Below are positions 15,294 to 24,156 of a DNA stretch of 32,783 nt, one piece after another. The stretch's first letter is position 1; every line of letters starts with the position of its first letter. Made by a program: the position numbers and the translations under genes. The notes under the pieces are model-generated. The model did no database searches. It was not told the origin of the DNA and saw only the letters and a list, made by a program, of their open reading frames with translations. Source of the stretch: Acidobacteriota bacterium (GTDB lineage: Bacteria > Acidobacteriota > Blastocatellia > Pyrinomonadales > Pyrinomonadaceae); assembly GCA_019639215.1 (NCBI GenBank), contig JAHBSH010000025.1:1-32783 (forward strand), read 5' to 3'.

Positions 15294-18104
15294 TCAGTGG
15301 ATATTGCAGTAAAAGCGTGGTTCCAGTCCCGAACCGAATGTCGCCATGCGCTTGGTCGGGCAAGAATCCTTTGATTTCAAGCCGCTCTGTGGACAGATCG
15401 ATACTACGATATTTTCAAGCGTTTTCCCTTTGACGTCATCCGGTTGTCTTGCTTGCGGCGAAGGACGCGGAACTCCTTCAATGCTTTCTACCCAAGGCTC
15501 CACGCTACCCGTTCCCTGGTTTTCAGTGCCGCTAGCCAGACCATCCATTTCTTCTTCATCCAACAATTTACGATTTGGAATGGTTCCGCTTATAAAGATC
15601 TCGTTTCTTCTAAATTCCGGCGGTACATTTGTAACATAGATCTCTACTTTTTCGGGAAGCTCTTCAACCGCCCAATCAGGATCTTCCGGTTCAACGTCAT
15701 CGGGAGTTGGCGTCGGACTTGGCGTTGACGCTGTTGTCAGCACCTCAGAACCGTCAAGTTCCCGTATCAAAGAACCGTTGCGAATATCTATCTCCGCCTT
15801 TCTGATTCCGGACGGCATTATCCAGTCGCCGTTCCATTCGGGATGCAGCGATAAGGCTTCCTTCATAAAATCAGCCCAGATCGGCATTGCCGAATCGGAA
15901 CCTTTCATATTCAGGTCATCGTTGTTATCAAACCCAACATAAACGACCGTAACAAGTTCCGGCGTGAATCCGGCGAACCATCCATCGCGGGAAGTACCTG
16001 TCTTTCCGGCGATGGCAACCTTGCCAGGATCATTCTTAAATCCCCATCCGCGAAGTTGTGCGGCCGTTCCGCGTGTGACGATATCCTTCATGATATCGTT
16101 CATTATGTATGCGACATCAGGCCGAATGACCGTTTGCCGGTCCGGAACAGGAGCCATGCGAGTGCTTCCGTCACCGCGAGTGATCTTCGTTATCGGCATG
16201 GGCAGAACGCGGTCACCCATATTGGCAAATGTTGTATATGCGGTCGCCACCTGAAGCGGTGTCGCTTCCGCCGTTCCGAGTGCCATTGACGGATAAGCCT
16301 TTTCGACCTTTGGCATTCCCGCTCTTGCGGCAAGATTCATTATTCTGCCGACATTCACCTGCATTGCCAGATCTACCGTCACCGTGTTCTTGCTCTTAAC
16401 AAGCGCGTCGCGAAGCGTTATTTCCTGATTGGAAAAATAGTCACCGTAATTGTTTGGCGCATAGCTGTCGCGTCCTGACGTAAAGATCTTCTTCTCGTCT
16501 TTTAATACGGTTGCGGCGGTAAAAATACGTGATGCCGGTTCGTATGCGGAATTTATAGCAGCGGCATAGACAAACGGTTTGAAGACCGATCCGGGCTGGC
16601 GCATTGCGCTCGTTGCCCTGTTAAATTGGTTTTGCAGATAATTACGGCCGCCGACCATTGCCACGATCTCGCCCGTCTTTGGCCGTATAGCGACCAATGC
16701 TGCGTTCAGATTTCCCGGTTCTTTCTTTTTGAAATATTTCTCCAGCTTTTCCAAACGGCTCGCCACAGTTTGATAAGCTATCCGCTGAAGGTCAGGATCT
16801 ATCGACGTGTAAACCCGCAGGTGCTGAAGGGCTTCCGGATCGCTTACGATCTTTGGCAATTCATCGACTATATGCTGCGAAAAATACGGCATTCCCTGAA
16901 GATCGTCGCGCGTTGTGACCTCTTTCAGCTCCAGCCTGACCGATCTCGCCTGTGTATGTTCTTGCGGTGTTATCGCCCCGGCCTCGAGCATTGAATCAAG
17001 CACCTGATTTCTTCTTTCTTCAACGCGTTCGGTATTTTTGTACGGATTGTAACGATTTGGGCTTCGCAATATGCCCGCCAAGAAAGCGGCCTCAGGTAAA
17101 CTGATCTGCGAAATATCCTTACCAAAATAAGCGCTTGCGGCCTCACCGACGCCATATATCGACACACCTGTCTGCTGTCCCAGATAGATCTGATTGGCAT
17201 AAAGAGTAAATATCTCCTCTTTGCTCAAACGCGTCTCTAAAATGACTGACATGTATGCTTCTGTCAGTTTTCTCTTATATGTGGCCTCATTGGTAAGCAG
17301 CAGGTTTTTAACCAGCTGTTGGGTAATTGACGAACCGCCCTGATTTGCCAAAGGCGAGTTATCTTCCCCGTCGTATCGCTGCCAGATCGCTCTGGCTATA
17401 CCGCGGAAATTAACTCCCCAGTGTTCAAAGAATGAGCGATCCTCGGTTACGGTAATTGCCTTTATCAGGTGTGGCGGCAGATCTGCAAAATTGACGGTCT
17501 TGCGGCGTCCGTCACCTTCTCTGGCTATCGTGCTGAGCATCTTCGGCTCCAGCATTGCCGACGGCCGCTCAGTTCCCAACCCAAGATCTAATATCGTGTC
17601 AACGGACTTTCCGTCGTCCTTAAACTTGACCGACAGATCCGGAAACGCCTTTTCCCCATCTATCACGGCTGTATATCCCGGCTCTATCAGCAGATCGCGG
17701 CCTGTCACCGAATAACGGCTTCGGGCATGATCTGCCTTATCGCTCTTTTGTATATATCCAGCCGAGCGGAGATATTCTATAAGTTCGGGCACCGATATCT
17801 TTTCACCCGATCTAAGCGTTTTTGGAGCCGAGTATATTCCGGCAGACGGCGTGAAGACCTCACCGCTCAGGAGCCGACGATCTATGTCACCAGAGAATTG
17901 GAACCAAAAGTAGGTCAGCGTCAGGAAACTTCCGACTATGAATATTCCCGCCAGAGAGAATGTCCATGCGTTAAAGAACCATCCTAAAACGCGTCTAAAG
18001 CCCTTTTTTGGCGGCGTTCGATGAGAGCCGACTCGTCGGGTTTTGACCCAGCCCTTTGGCGGATGTTTGCTCCGTGTACTTTTTGTATGTTTGGGATACT
18101 GCAT
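15294..18104 (-). CDS. Class A penicillin-binding protein (bifunctional glycosyltransferase/transpeptidase)
   Basis: This inner-membrane enzyme polymerises and crosslinks peptidoglycan. A basic cytoplasmic tail (1-40) leads to one membrane anchor (about 48-70). A small UB2H-like region (about 85-170; YSAPKTLRSG...LIEYLRSAGY) resembles PBP1B. The GT51 domain contains EDRSFFEHWG (Glu221 catalytic) and GGSSITQQLVKN (257-267). The transpeptidase domain has SVFK with Ser505, SKN at 570-572 and KTGTS at 700-704. A C-terminal extension of about 200 residues is Pro/Glu rich and ends with a Cys-containing motif (SICPQSG...DSCP...FYCNIH). I chose ATG 18104 (936 aa); an upstream TTG at 18119 would add five residues. 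It is divergent from the LPS operon. Confidence 0.95.
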   Translation of the reverse strand: MQYPKHTKSTRSKHPPKGWVKTRRVGSHRTPPKKGFRRVLGWFFNAWTFSLAGIFIVGSFLTLTYFWFQFSGDIDRRLLSGEVFTPSAGIYSAPKTLRSGEKISVPELIEYLRSAGYIQKSDKADHARSRYSVTGRDLLIEPGYTAVIDGEKAFPDLSVKFKDDGKSVDTILDLGLGTERPSAMLEPKMLSTIAREGDGRRKTVNFADLPPHLIKAITVTEDRSFFEHWGVNFRGIARAIWQRYDGEDNSPLANQGGSSITQQLVKNLLLTNEATYKRKLTEAYMSVILETRLSKEEIFTLYANQIYLGQQTGVSIYGVGEAASAYFGKDISQISLPEAAFLAGILRSPNRYNPYKNTERVEERRNQVLDSMLEAGAITPQEHTQARSVRLELKEVTTRDDLQGMPYFSQHIVDELPKIVSDPEALQHLRVYTSIDPDLQRIAYQTVASRLEKLEKYFKKKEPGNLNAALVAIRPKTGEIVAMVGGRNYLQNQFNRATSAMRQPGSVFKPFVYAAAINSAYEPASRIFTAATVLKDEKKIFTSGRDSYAPNNYGDYFSNQEITLRDALVKSKNTVTVDLAMQVNVGRIMNLAARAGMPKVEKAYPSMALGTAEATPLQVATAYTTFANMGDRVLPMPITKITRGDGSTRMAPVPDRQTVIRPDVAYIMNDIMKDIVTRGTAAQLRGWGFKNDPGKVAIAGKTGTSRDGWFAGFTPELVTVVYVGFDNNDDLNMKGSDSAMPIWADFMKEALSLHPEWNGDWIMPSGIRKAEIDIRNGSLIRELDGSEVLTTASTPSPTPTPDDVEPEDPDWAVEELPEKVEIYVTNVPPEFRRNEIFISGTIPNRKLLDEEEMDGLASGTENQGTGSVEPWVESIEGVPRPSPQARQPDDVKGKTLENIVVSICPQSGLKSKDSCPTKRMATFGSGLEPRFYCNIH

Positions 18105-18152
18105 TTTTGCGAGCCGCAAAGATTTAGTGAGGTTTCTGTTTTTGGTGGTTGC

Positions 18153-18179
18153 CCTGTAAAATTTTAATGTTTTAACAGG
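18153..18179. promoter_or_regulatory. Inverted repeat between divergent PBP and LPS genes
   Basis: CCTGTAAAA and TTTTAACAGG face each other across a short AT spacer, with one bulged base. It sits in the 98-bp region between divergent starts and could be a shared operator. The surrounding sequence is AT-rich and likely holds both promoters. Confidence 0.35.
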
Positions 18180-18202
18180 TTTGTGTCTAGCATTTAGTTT
18201 TT

Positions 18203-19054
18203 ATGAAGATACTTGTAACGGGCGGCAGCGGCTATTTGGGGAATCATCTTGTCACTTATTTTGGTGCCGACGATCTCTCGCGTCGTTCAGGGCTGGATGT
18301 ACTCAGCACGTCAGATGCCTTTGCAGCAGCAGATCATGATGTTGTGATCCATCTGGCCGCCAGGATGGACAGATCTCACGACACAGCAGATGAAACCTTT
18401 CAGACCAATGTCCACGGCACTATAAATCTGCTCCAGGCAATGCGTCCTGATTCGGTTTTCATTTTTGCTTCGACCAAGGATGTTTATGGACGCTTTGCAG
18501 GCGCATACCGCGAGGTTCCTGAGGAATGTCAGACGGCATACGCAGGCCAATCACCGCTCGAATGGTCAAAGCTTATAGCGGAACGATATGTGGAATATTA
18601 TGCCAATCAGAACGGTTTTCGCTCCTGTATATTCCGGCTTTCCAATGTTGCAGCTCCGCCGAGCAACGGAAATATTCCCGGATTTGCCGGACATTATGCG
18701 GAAAGTATTGTTGCTGGTAAGCCGCTAAGGCTTCCCGGCGAAGGACGGCCTCGCCGTGACCTTCTGCACGTCGATGATCTTGCAAAAGCATGTGAGGCAT
18801 TTATCGGGTCAATAATCCGTCACGGCCTTTATAATCTTGGCGGCGGCATTCGCAATTCGTTTACGCTAAGCGAACTTGTCGAAAAACTTGAGACATTATC
18901 CGGAAAAACGGCATTGGTAGATAACGAACCTTTAGCCGATCCTGTACCGATGAATTATGTCACTGACCTTTCGCTTGTCCGTACCGAGTTGGACTGGGAA
19001 CCTTCCATCGGGTTGGATGAGACTCTCGAAAGCCTTTTTGCCACGACTGAATAA
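18203..19054 (+). CDS. NAD-dependent epimerase/dehydratase-like (extended SDR) protein
   Basis: A 283-aa Rossmann-fold protein. TGGSGYLG at 6-13 is the nucleotide-binding loop, followed by DVVIHLAA (46-53), FQTNVHGTINLL (66-77) and FASTKDVYG (88-96), all typical of extended SDR sugar-nucleotide enzymes. The catalytic YxxxK motif is changed: the aligned segment is LEWSK, with Lys123 kept but Leu119 in place of Tyr. The protein may therefore be catalytically altered or structural. The late segment GRPRRDLLHVDDLAKA is typical for nucleotide-sugar epimerases. It is first in an operon with a heptosyltransferase (stop and start adjacent) and gmhB, so a role in heptose or LPS-core sugar metabolism is likely; the exact substrate is unknown. 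Confidence 0.85.
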   Translation: MKILVTGGSGYLGNHLVTYFGADDLSRRSGLDVLSTSDAFAAADHDVVIHLAARMDRSHDTADETFQTNVHGTINLLQAMRPDSVFIFASTKDVYGRFAGAYREVPEECQTAYAGQSPLEWSKLIAERYVEYYANQNGFRSCIFRLSNVAAPPSNGNIPGFAGHYAESIVAGKPLRLPGEGRPRRDLLHVDDLAKACEAFIGSIIRHGLYNLGGGIRNSFTLSELVEKLETLSGKTALVDNEPLADPVPMNYVTDLSLVRTELDWEPSIGLDETLESLFATTE

Positions 19055-20095
19055 ATGAAGATCCTCATTCGCGGAACAAATTGGATAGGCGATGCTGTTA
19101 TGAGCATTCCGGCAATGCGCGAACTGAGGCGTGTTTTTCCGGATGCACATATCTCGCTGCATACCAGGTCATGGGCAGAAGGAATTTTTCGCGATGCCGA
19201 TTTTATTGATGAGATAATCGCCTTTGATAAAGAGTCCGGCCTTAACGGCATTGTCAGCGAGACAAAACGTATTGGACACAGACATTTTGATCTCGGCATC
19301 ATCTTTCCAAACTCATATCGCTCCGCCGCATTGGCAAAGATAGCCAACATAAAGCGCAGGTTCGGCTACGCGAAAGAAGGCCGCCGCTTTCTTTTGACCG
19401 ATCCGGTCACGATCCCTGAATGGAAAAACTCACGCCACGAGGTCTTTTATTATTTGAACCTCGTCGCGGAAGCAGAACAAAAGATCCTGGGTACAAACTC
19501 TGTCGAAAGTTGTGAACCTGACATTTCGCTTAATATTTCTGAAGAACGCCGAAACAATGCCCGACTTCTTCTGGAAAAGGCCGGATGTGATCTCAGCAAA
19601 CCGCTGGTCGGTTTCGGCCCGGGTTCGACCAATTCGATGGCGAAACGCTGGCCGGCCGAAAATTTCGCGTCGCTTGCCGGCCTGCTAAAGGCAAAACACG
19701 ATGCGAATATTATCCTAATGGGCTCCTCGTCCGAAAAAGGTGTCGCAGAAAATGTTTCGCAGCTTGCTAAGGCCCAGGTCGTCGATCTGGCTGGATCAAC
19801 CACACTGGCGGATGCCACAGCACTACTGGCTGAGATGGATATCTTCATCTCGAACGACATGGGACTTGCCCATCTGGCTGCTGCTGCGGGAACGCCGGTC
19901 TATGTTCTGTTCGGCCCGACAAACCCGATAACAACACGCCCATTTGCAGAGAACGCGACCGTGATACGCGAAACCGTTGAGTGTTCGCCTTGTATGCTTC
20001 GCGAATGTCCGATAGACCATAGATGCATGACGCGGATGACGCCGCAATGGGTTTTTGATATGGTCATAGACAGGCTCAGAGAAAAAGGCCGGTAG
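19055..20095 (+). CDS. waaF: Lipopolysaccharide heptosyltransferase (GT9, WaaF-like)
   Basis: A 346-aa glycosyltransferase family 9 enzyme that adds L-glycero-D-manno-heptose from ADP-heptose to the LPS inner core at the cytoplasmic face. ILIRGTNWIGDAVMSIPAM at the N-terminus is the family signature. KRWPAENFASLAGLL and ISNDMGLAHLAAAAGTPV with LFGPTNP form the C-terminal nucleotide-binding part. The Cys-rich CSPC...CPIDHRCM near residues 310-325 is common in heptosyltransferase II. The ATG directly follows the upstream stop codon, so it is translationally coupled; gmhB starts 11 bp after its end. Assignment as WaaF rather than WaaC or another GT9 member is based on the overall look and the Cys motif. 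Confidence 0.88.
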   Translation: MKILIRGTNWIGDAVMSIPAMRELRRVFPDAHISLHTRSWAEGIFRDADFIDEIIAFDKESGLNGIVSETKRIGHRHFDLGIIFPNSYRSAALAKIANIKRRFGYAKEGRRFLLTDPVTIPEWKNSRHEVFYYLNLVAEAEQKILGTNSVESCEPDISLNISEERRNNARLLLEKAGCDLSKPLVGFGPGSTNSMAKRWPAENFASLAGLLKAKHDANIILMGSSSEKGVAENVSQLAKAQVVDLAGSTTLADATALLAEMDIFISNDMGLAHLAAAAGTPVYVLFGPTNPITTRPFAENATVIRETVECSPCMLRECPIDHRCMTRMTPQWVFDMVIDRLREKGR

Positions 20096-20106
20096 ATTTT
20101 GCGACT

Positions 20107-20691
20107 ATGTCATATCCTGTGAATAAAGCCGTGTTCATTGACCGCGACGGCACGCTTATAGAAGAAGTGAACTTCCTTTCGAGACTCGAGGATCTTCAGA
20201 TCTTTCCTTTCACATCGAAAGCTCTTACCATGCTTCGCGAGAACGGATTCAAAATACACGTGGTAACAAATCAATCCGGTATTGGACGCGGTATCTATAC
20301 TGAACAGGATATGCATTCGATTCACCGCCAGATGACCGCTGATCTTCCGGGCCTTATAGATTCATTTCATTTTTGTCCCCACTTGCCGGACGCGGGCTGT
20401 CGATGCAGAAAACCGAATACCGGCATGATCGACGAGGCCTCGGCGGCTTACACACTGGACAGAAGAAACTCGTGGATGATAGGAGATAAATATCTGGATA
20501 TACAAACCGGGAAGAACGCTGGGTTACGGTCGGCTCTGGTGCGTACGGGGTATGGCGAGAGAATATCTGACACTGACCAAATAGCCGATATCATAGGCCG
20601 AAACCTGCTTGACGCGGTTGATCTGATCTTACAGGGATCGGTCAAGGGGTCTCTGGCAACTGCTGTTTCAGGATCGGAAGCCGAACGATAA
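20107..20691 (+). CDS. gmhB: D-glycero-beta-D-manno-heptose-1,7-bisphosphate 7-phosphatase
   Basis: GmhB removes the 7-phosphate from heptose bisphosphate on the way to ADP-heptose. It is a HAD-superfamily (IIIA) enzyme of 194 aa, the usual size. The nucleophile/acid pair is FIDRDGT with Asp12 and Asp14. VVTNQSGIGRG lies at 52-62, the zinc site C90-P-H92...C98-R-C100 with RKP follows, and GDKYLDI at 126-132 supplies the last acidic residues. All catalytic and metal-binding residues are visible. It is the last gene of the operon, 11 bp after the heptosyltransferase. Its 3' end overlaps the convergent histidine-kinase gene by 50 bp, an overlap that could produce antisense interference. Confidence 0.92.
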   Translation: MSYPVNKAVFIDRDGTLIEEVNFLSRLEDLQIFPFTSKALTMLRENGFKIHVVTNQSGIGRGIYTEQDMHSIHRQMTADLPGLIDSFHFCPHLPDAGCRCRKPNTGMIDEASAAYTLDRRNSWMIGDKYLDIQTGKNAGLRSALVRTGYGERISDTDQIADIIGRNLLDAVDLILQGSVKGSLATAVSGSEAER

Positions 20692-22153
20692 AAACAGCTC
20701 CTTTGTCTTCGCCCTCGCTGTGTGCTCTGACAGTTCCGCCATGAAGTTCAACAAGATTTCTGACTATCGCCAAACCTAGGCCAAGCCCTCCGTTATTCTT
20801 TTCGTTCCCTATCTCTTGGCGAAATCGTTCAAAGACAAGCGGGAGAAACTCTGCGCTGATGCCGACACCGCTGTCCCGGACAGATATTTCCGCATCTTCT
20901 CCATCTTGCGAAATGTTTATTTCGACATTCCCTCCTTCAGGCGTGAATTTGACCGCATTGGTCATGAGATTGGTAAAGATCTGTTCCATCCTCCCACGAT
21001 CACCGCTTACCCAAACCGTGCCCGAACCAATATTGTCATCCAACCGCATGGATATGCTCTTCGCTTCCGCCGAAGGCAAAGTGCTCTCGTATGCATGAGT
21101 AACTATCTCAGACAGGTCTATCTCAACGGTCTCTATCTGTACCTTGCCTGAAATTATTCTCGCAACGTCCAAAAGATCTTCGATAAGACGATTCTGCGTC
21201 TCTGAATTTTTTATGATCGTCTTGACCGCTTTCGCTGACTGTCTGTCATCTAACGAACCGCTCTTCATCATTCTGGCCCAGCCTAAGATCGAATTGAGAG
21301 GTGTCCGCAGTTCATGAGAAACCGAGGCCATGAACTCATCCCTCAACCGGTTGGCGATCTCGACCTCTTCCCTTGCTTTCGTCTCATTCCGCAAAAGTTT
21401 CTCTTTCTCGGCAGCTGCCTGTATAAGGCTTTCATTGACAAGACGAAGTTCATTCGTACGATTGTCAACTGTCTTTTCAAGGTTACGGTTCGTCTCACGG
21501 AGTTTATCTTCTGCTGCGGCCCGCTTTCTTCCTTCATGCCAGACCATGAAATTCGCCACTCCCAGAGACGCGGCTCCTGCCAGACTTGTGACTATTAGTA
21601 TCCAGACCGTCCAGTAAAGGCCGTTCTCAAGCGTTCTTCCTTTTCGGCGAAGGTTTTCGGCCTCGTGATTCTTCATCGTATCGGTCGCTGCACGAATCGC
21701 ATCCAGCTGCGAACGTGTATCCCGAATCGAGACGTCTATATCTCTCGCTTCCGGCCCCAATTGTTTTCGGAGGTCGATCTTTTGATCTGTTACCTGCCAA
21801 AAGTTTGTGAGTATCAGTTCAAGCTTTCTTAGCTCCTCGATCTGTACTTTGTCATCACCGATCAAGGTTCTCAACTCAGAGATATTCCCGTTTGCCCTTG
21901 TTTTTGCCTTGTTGTAGAGATCGACATAAGTCCCATTGCCCGTCGCAACGAACGCTCTGACCTCAGCCTCGGCGTCGAGCGCGACGGCCATCGTATTTTC
22001 CAGATAAAAAATTGTACCCTGAGCCTTTTTCTCCCATTCGATGGCTTCCTGCATCGACATGGTGTTCTGATAGAATACAAATCCGACCGCCGCCATCATC
22101 AAAAAGACGAAGAACAGAATGATCGGTAGTTTTCTCTCGAACGTAAGCTTCAT
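20642..22153 (-). CDS. CHASE3-domain sensor histidine kinase
   Basis: A 503-aa membrane histidine kinase. A membrane helix at about 11-29 and another at about 182-206 bracket a helical periplasmic CHASE3 domain (AIEWEKKAQG...DAEAEVRAFVATG). A long coiled coil (about 208-265) leads to the HisKA domain with SVSHELRTPLNSILGW (His280). The ATPase domain has NLMTNAVKFTPEGG, DSGVGI and GLGLGLAIV, all intact. No receiver or output domain is attached and no response regulator gene is adjacent, so the partner is unknown (orphan kinase). I chose the ATG at 22151-22153; a TTG immediately upstream would add one residue. Its 3' end overlaps gmhB on the other strand. Confidence 0.92.
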   Translation of the reverse strand: MKLTFERKLPIILFFVFLMMAAVGFVFYQNTMSMQEAIEWEKKAQGTIFYLENTMAVALDAEAEVRAFVATGNGTYVDLYNKAKTRANGNISELRTLIGDDKVQIEELRKLELILTNFWQVTDQKIDLRKQLGPEARDIDVSIRDTRSQLDAIRAATDTMKNHEAENLRRKGRTLENGLYWTVWILIVTSLAGAASLGVANFMVWHEGRKRAAAEDKLRETNRNLEKTVDNRTNELRLVNESLIQAAAEKEKLLRNETKAREEVEIANRLRDEFMASVSHELRTPLNSILGWARMMKSGSLDDRQSAKAVKTIIKNSETQNRLIEDLLDVARIISGKVQIETVEIDLSEIVTHAYESTLPSAEAKSISMRLDDNIGSGTVWVSGDRGRMEQIFTNLMTNAVKFTPEGGNVEINISQDGEDAEISVRDSGVGISAEFLPLVFERFRQEIGNEKNNGGLGLGLAIVRNLVELHGGTVRAHSEGEDKGAVFIVRLPILKQQLPETP

Positions 22154-22201
22154 CAAATGTACGGCGGGCTATTAAGACAAGAAGAAATAAAATCGAATGC
22201 C

Positions 22202-22224
22202 GCATCCACTATCAGGACGGATGC
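22202..22224. other. Small hairpin in the pilS / CHASE3-kinase intergenic region
   Basis: GCATCC...GGATGC with an 11-nt loop lies in the 153-bp spacer between divergent kinase genes. There is no T-tract, so it is not a terminator. The promoters of both genes must lie here, but I cannot name convincing -35/-10 pairs. Confidence 0.3.
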
Positions 22225-22306
22225 AACTCGTGTTAATTTAATCGATAGCGTTTCTTGACGCGGTCACGGCAGAAACACCTCGGCTTGGGGGCCACAGAAT
22301 AGTTTA

Positions 22307-24049
22307 ATGGAAAACGAAGAACCTTCCAAGACCCATCTTCGCACAACTTTACGCCATTTAGTGATCGGGCGTCTGTTGGCGATAGTATTACTGCTTTTCA
22401 GCAGCTGGATATGGTATAGCGGCACATTGACGATCAGCCTGAACGAATTGCCTTCAGGACCGCTGCGGGTCTTTTTGGTTTCTATTTTTCTTACGACGAT
22501 CTACTTGCTGTTAGTCGGCTTTGCGGGCTGGCTAGATTGGCAGGTACGCATTCAGTTTTTGTTTGATGCGGTACTTATTACATGGCTGGTTTGGCTGACC
22601 GGCGATCTTTCATCTCCTTATGTAACCCTATATATAGTCCTTATAAGTGTTTCGAGCTTATTTTTGCGGCCATTTTATACACTTATGATGGCCATTCTTT
22701 CAGTGGTCTTGTTCATTGGGCTGGCGATATGTGTTGCTTTTTCTCTCATAGAGTCGCATGGCGTTATTCAGCCGCCCGGAAAAATGGTCCAACTGGCAAG
22801 TTTCCACGTCGTGGCATTTCTGGTAGTTGGACTGCTTGCGGCTCGGCTCTCTGACAGGCGTTTTTCAGGCGAACAGCTGAAAGAAACAGCGAAAAGCCTC
22901 GCGTCTCTCAGGGCATTGCATGAGAGGATCATCGAATCGATCCGTTCGGGGCTTATTACCACGGACCTTGACGGCAAGATATATTCGATCAATGCGGCGG
23001 GAGCTGAAATTACCGGTTTCGCACCCGAAACTCTCGTCGGACGTTCTGCAGTAAGTCTTTTCGGCGATCTTTCTGAGCCGATACGTTTATCCGTTGAGGC
23101 TGATACGGTCGGCCAACAGCTGCCGCGATTTGACGCGAATATGGCCACGCCTGAAGGGTTTGCGATCCATGTCGGATTTAGTCTCTGCCAGCTCTTGTCG
23201 GAAGAAAATGTTCCGACAGGCTATATCATCACCTTTCAGGATCTGACCGAAGTTCGCTCGATGGAGGAAAGCGTCCGCCGAAAAGATCGTCTTGCGGCTG
23301 TAGGGCGCGTCGGTGCAGGCCTTGCCCATGAGATTCGTAATCCGCTCGGGGCAATGCGCGGAGCGATACAAGTGCTCGAATCATCAACGCCGCCAGATTC
23401 GATGCAGGCTGACCTGATGGGCATAATCCTTCGAGAATCAGATCGTCTCAATTCCATAATCACCAATTTCCTCAGTTATGCACGGCCAAAGGTCGGTGAC
23501 TATATCGAAATAGATGTTTGCGATGCGATACGCGATACGATGACGCTCTTGCGGCACGGCCCTGACGTCAAACCTTCCCACGAGTTTGAAGAACATTTCC
23601 CGAATGAGCCTATTTTCATAGCTGCCGATGTCACACAGCTAAAGCAGGTCTTTTGGAATCTGGCAAGAAATTCGCTGAACGCCATGCCTGACGGCGGCAG
23701 GCTTACGATGCGGGTTATTGCCATGCCGGTCAACCGCGTCCGCATTGAGGTTGAGGATACCGGTGTCGGTATGTCGCAGGAACAGGTTTCCCAGATATTC
23801 GAGCCTTTTTCGGTATCAACGACAGGTGGCACCGGTCTGGGCCTTTCCATCGTTTACCAAATAATCCGAGAACACGGAGGCACGGTAAACGTCAAAAGCT
23901 ATGAAGGCGAAGGTACAAAAATAACGATCGAACTGCCTATCGAGCAATCACAAAAAAGCGATGCCAACGCTGCAGAAGCGGCTCTGCATGATTCTCACGT
24001 TCCATCGCCTTTGACAAATCTTTTGAACGTGAAAAAGAATGATAAATAA
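22307..24049 (+). CDS. pilS: PilS-like sensor histidine kinase with PAS domain
   Basis: A 580-aa membrane kinase of the PilS/NtrB type. About six membrane helices fill residues 17-180, as in PilS, which reads pilin levels in the membrane in Pseudomonas. A PAS domain follows (about 205-315; ESIRSGLITTDLDGKIYSINAAG, IITFQDLTEV). The HisKA segment is GLAHEIRNPLGAMRGAI with His341, and the ATPase domain has N455, DTGVGM at 484-489 and GTGLGL at 508-513. The next gene is an NtrC-type regulator and a pilin with a sigma-54 promoter lies about 2 kb downstream, which supports the PilS name. The gene starts with ATG at 22307; no strong Shine-Dalgarno sequence is seen. Confidence 0.88.
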   Translation: MENEEPSKTHLRTTLRHLVIGRLLAIVLLLFSSWIWYSGTLTISLNELPSGPLRVFLVSIFLTTIYLLLVGFAGWLDWQVRIQFLFDAVLITWLVWLTGDLSSPYVTLYIVLISVSSLFLRPFYTLMMAILSVVLFIGLAICVAFSLIESHGVIQPPGKMVQLASFHVVAFLVVGLLAARLSDRRFSGEQLKETAKSLASLRALHERIIESIRSGLITTDLDGKIYSINAAGAEITGFAPETLVGRSAVSLFGDLSEPIRLSVEADTVGQQLPRFDANMATPEGFAIHVGFSLCQLLSEENVPTGYIITFQDLTEVRSMEESVRRKDRLAAVGRVGAGLAHEIRNPLGAMRGAIQVLESSTPPDSMQADLMGIILRESDRLNSIITNFLSYARPKVGDYIEIDVCDAIRDTMTLLRHGPDVKPSHEFEEHFPNEPIFIAADVTQLKQVFWNLARNSLNAMPDGGRLTMRVIAMPVNRVRIEVEDTGVGMSQEQVSQIFEPFSVSTTGGTGLGLSIVYQIIREHGGTVNVKSYEGEGTKITIELPIEQSQKSDANAAEAALHDSHVPSPLTNLLNVKKNDK

Positions 24050-24080
24050 CTTTGCCCTTGAATAAACATACGATTTTTTG

Positions 24081-24148
24081 TGACAATAGAACTTAGCCCG
24101 CTGTTCGGCTCGGAACTAAGGGCTTCCTTCAACAATCCTTTATTGTCA
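24081..24148 (+). promoter_or_regulatory. Inverted repeat in the pilS-pilR spacer
   Basis: TGACAATA (24081-24088) and TATTGTCA (24141-24148) are perfect inverted arms around a 52-nt region that can fold into AGCCC...GGGCT. It ends 8 bp before the pilR ATG. It could be an mRNA structure controlling pilR translation, or paired TGACA half-sites for autoregulation. Confidence 0.35.
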
Positions 24149-24156
24149 ATTTAAAC

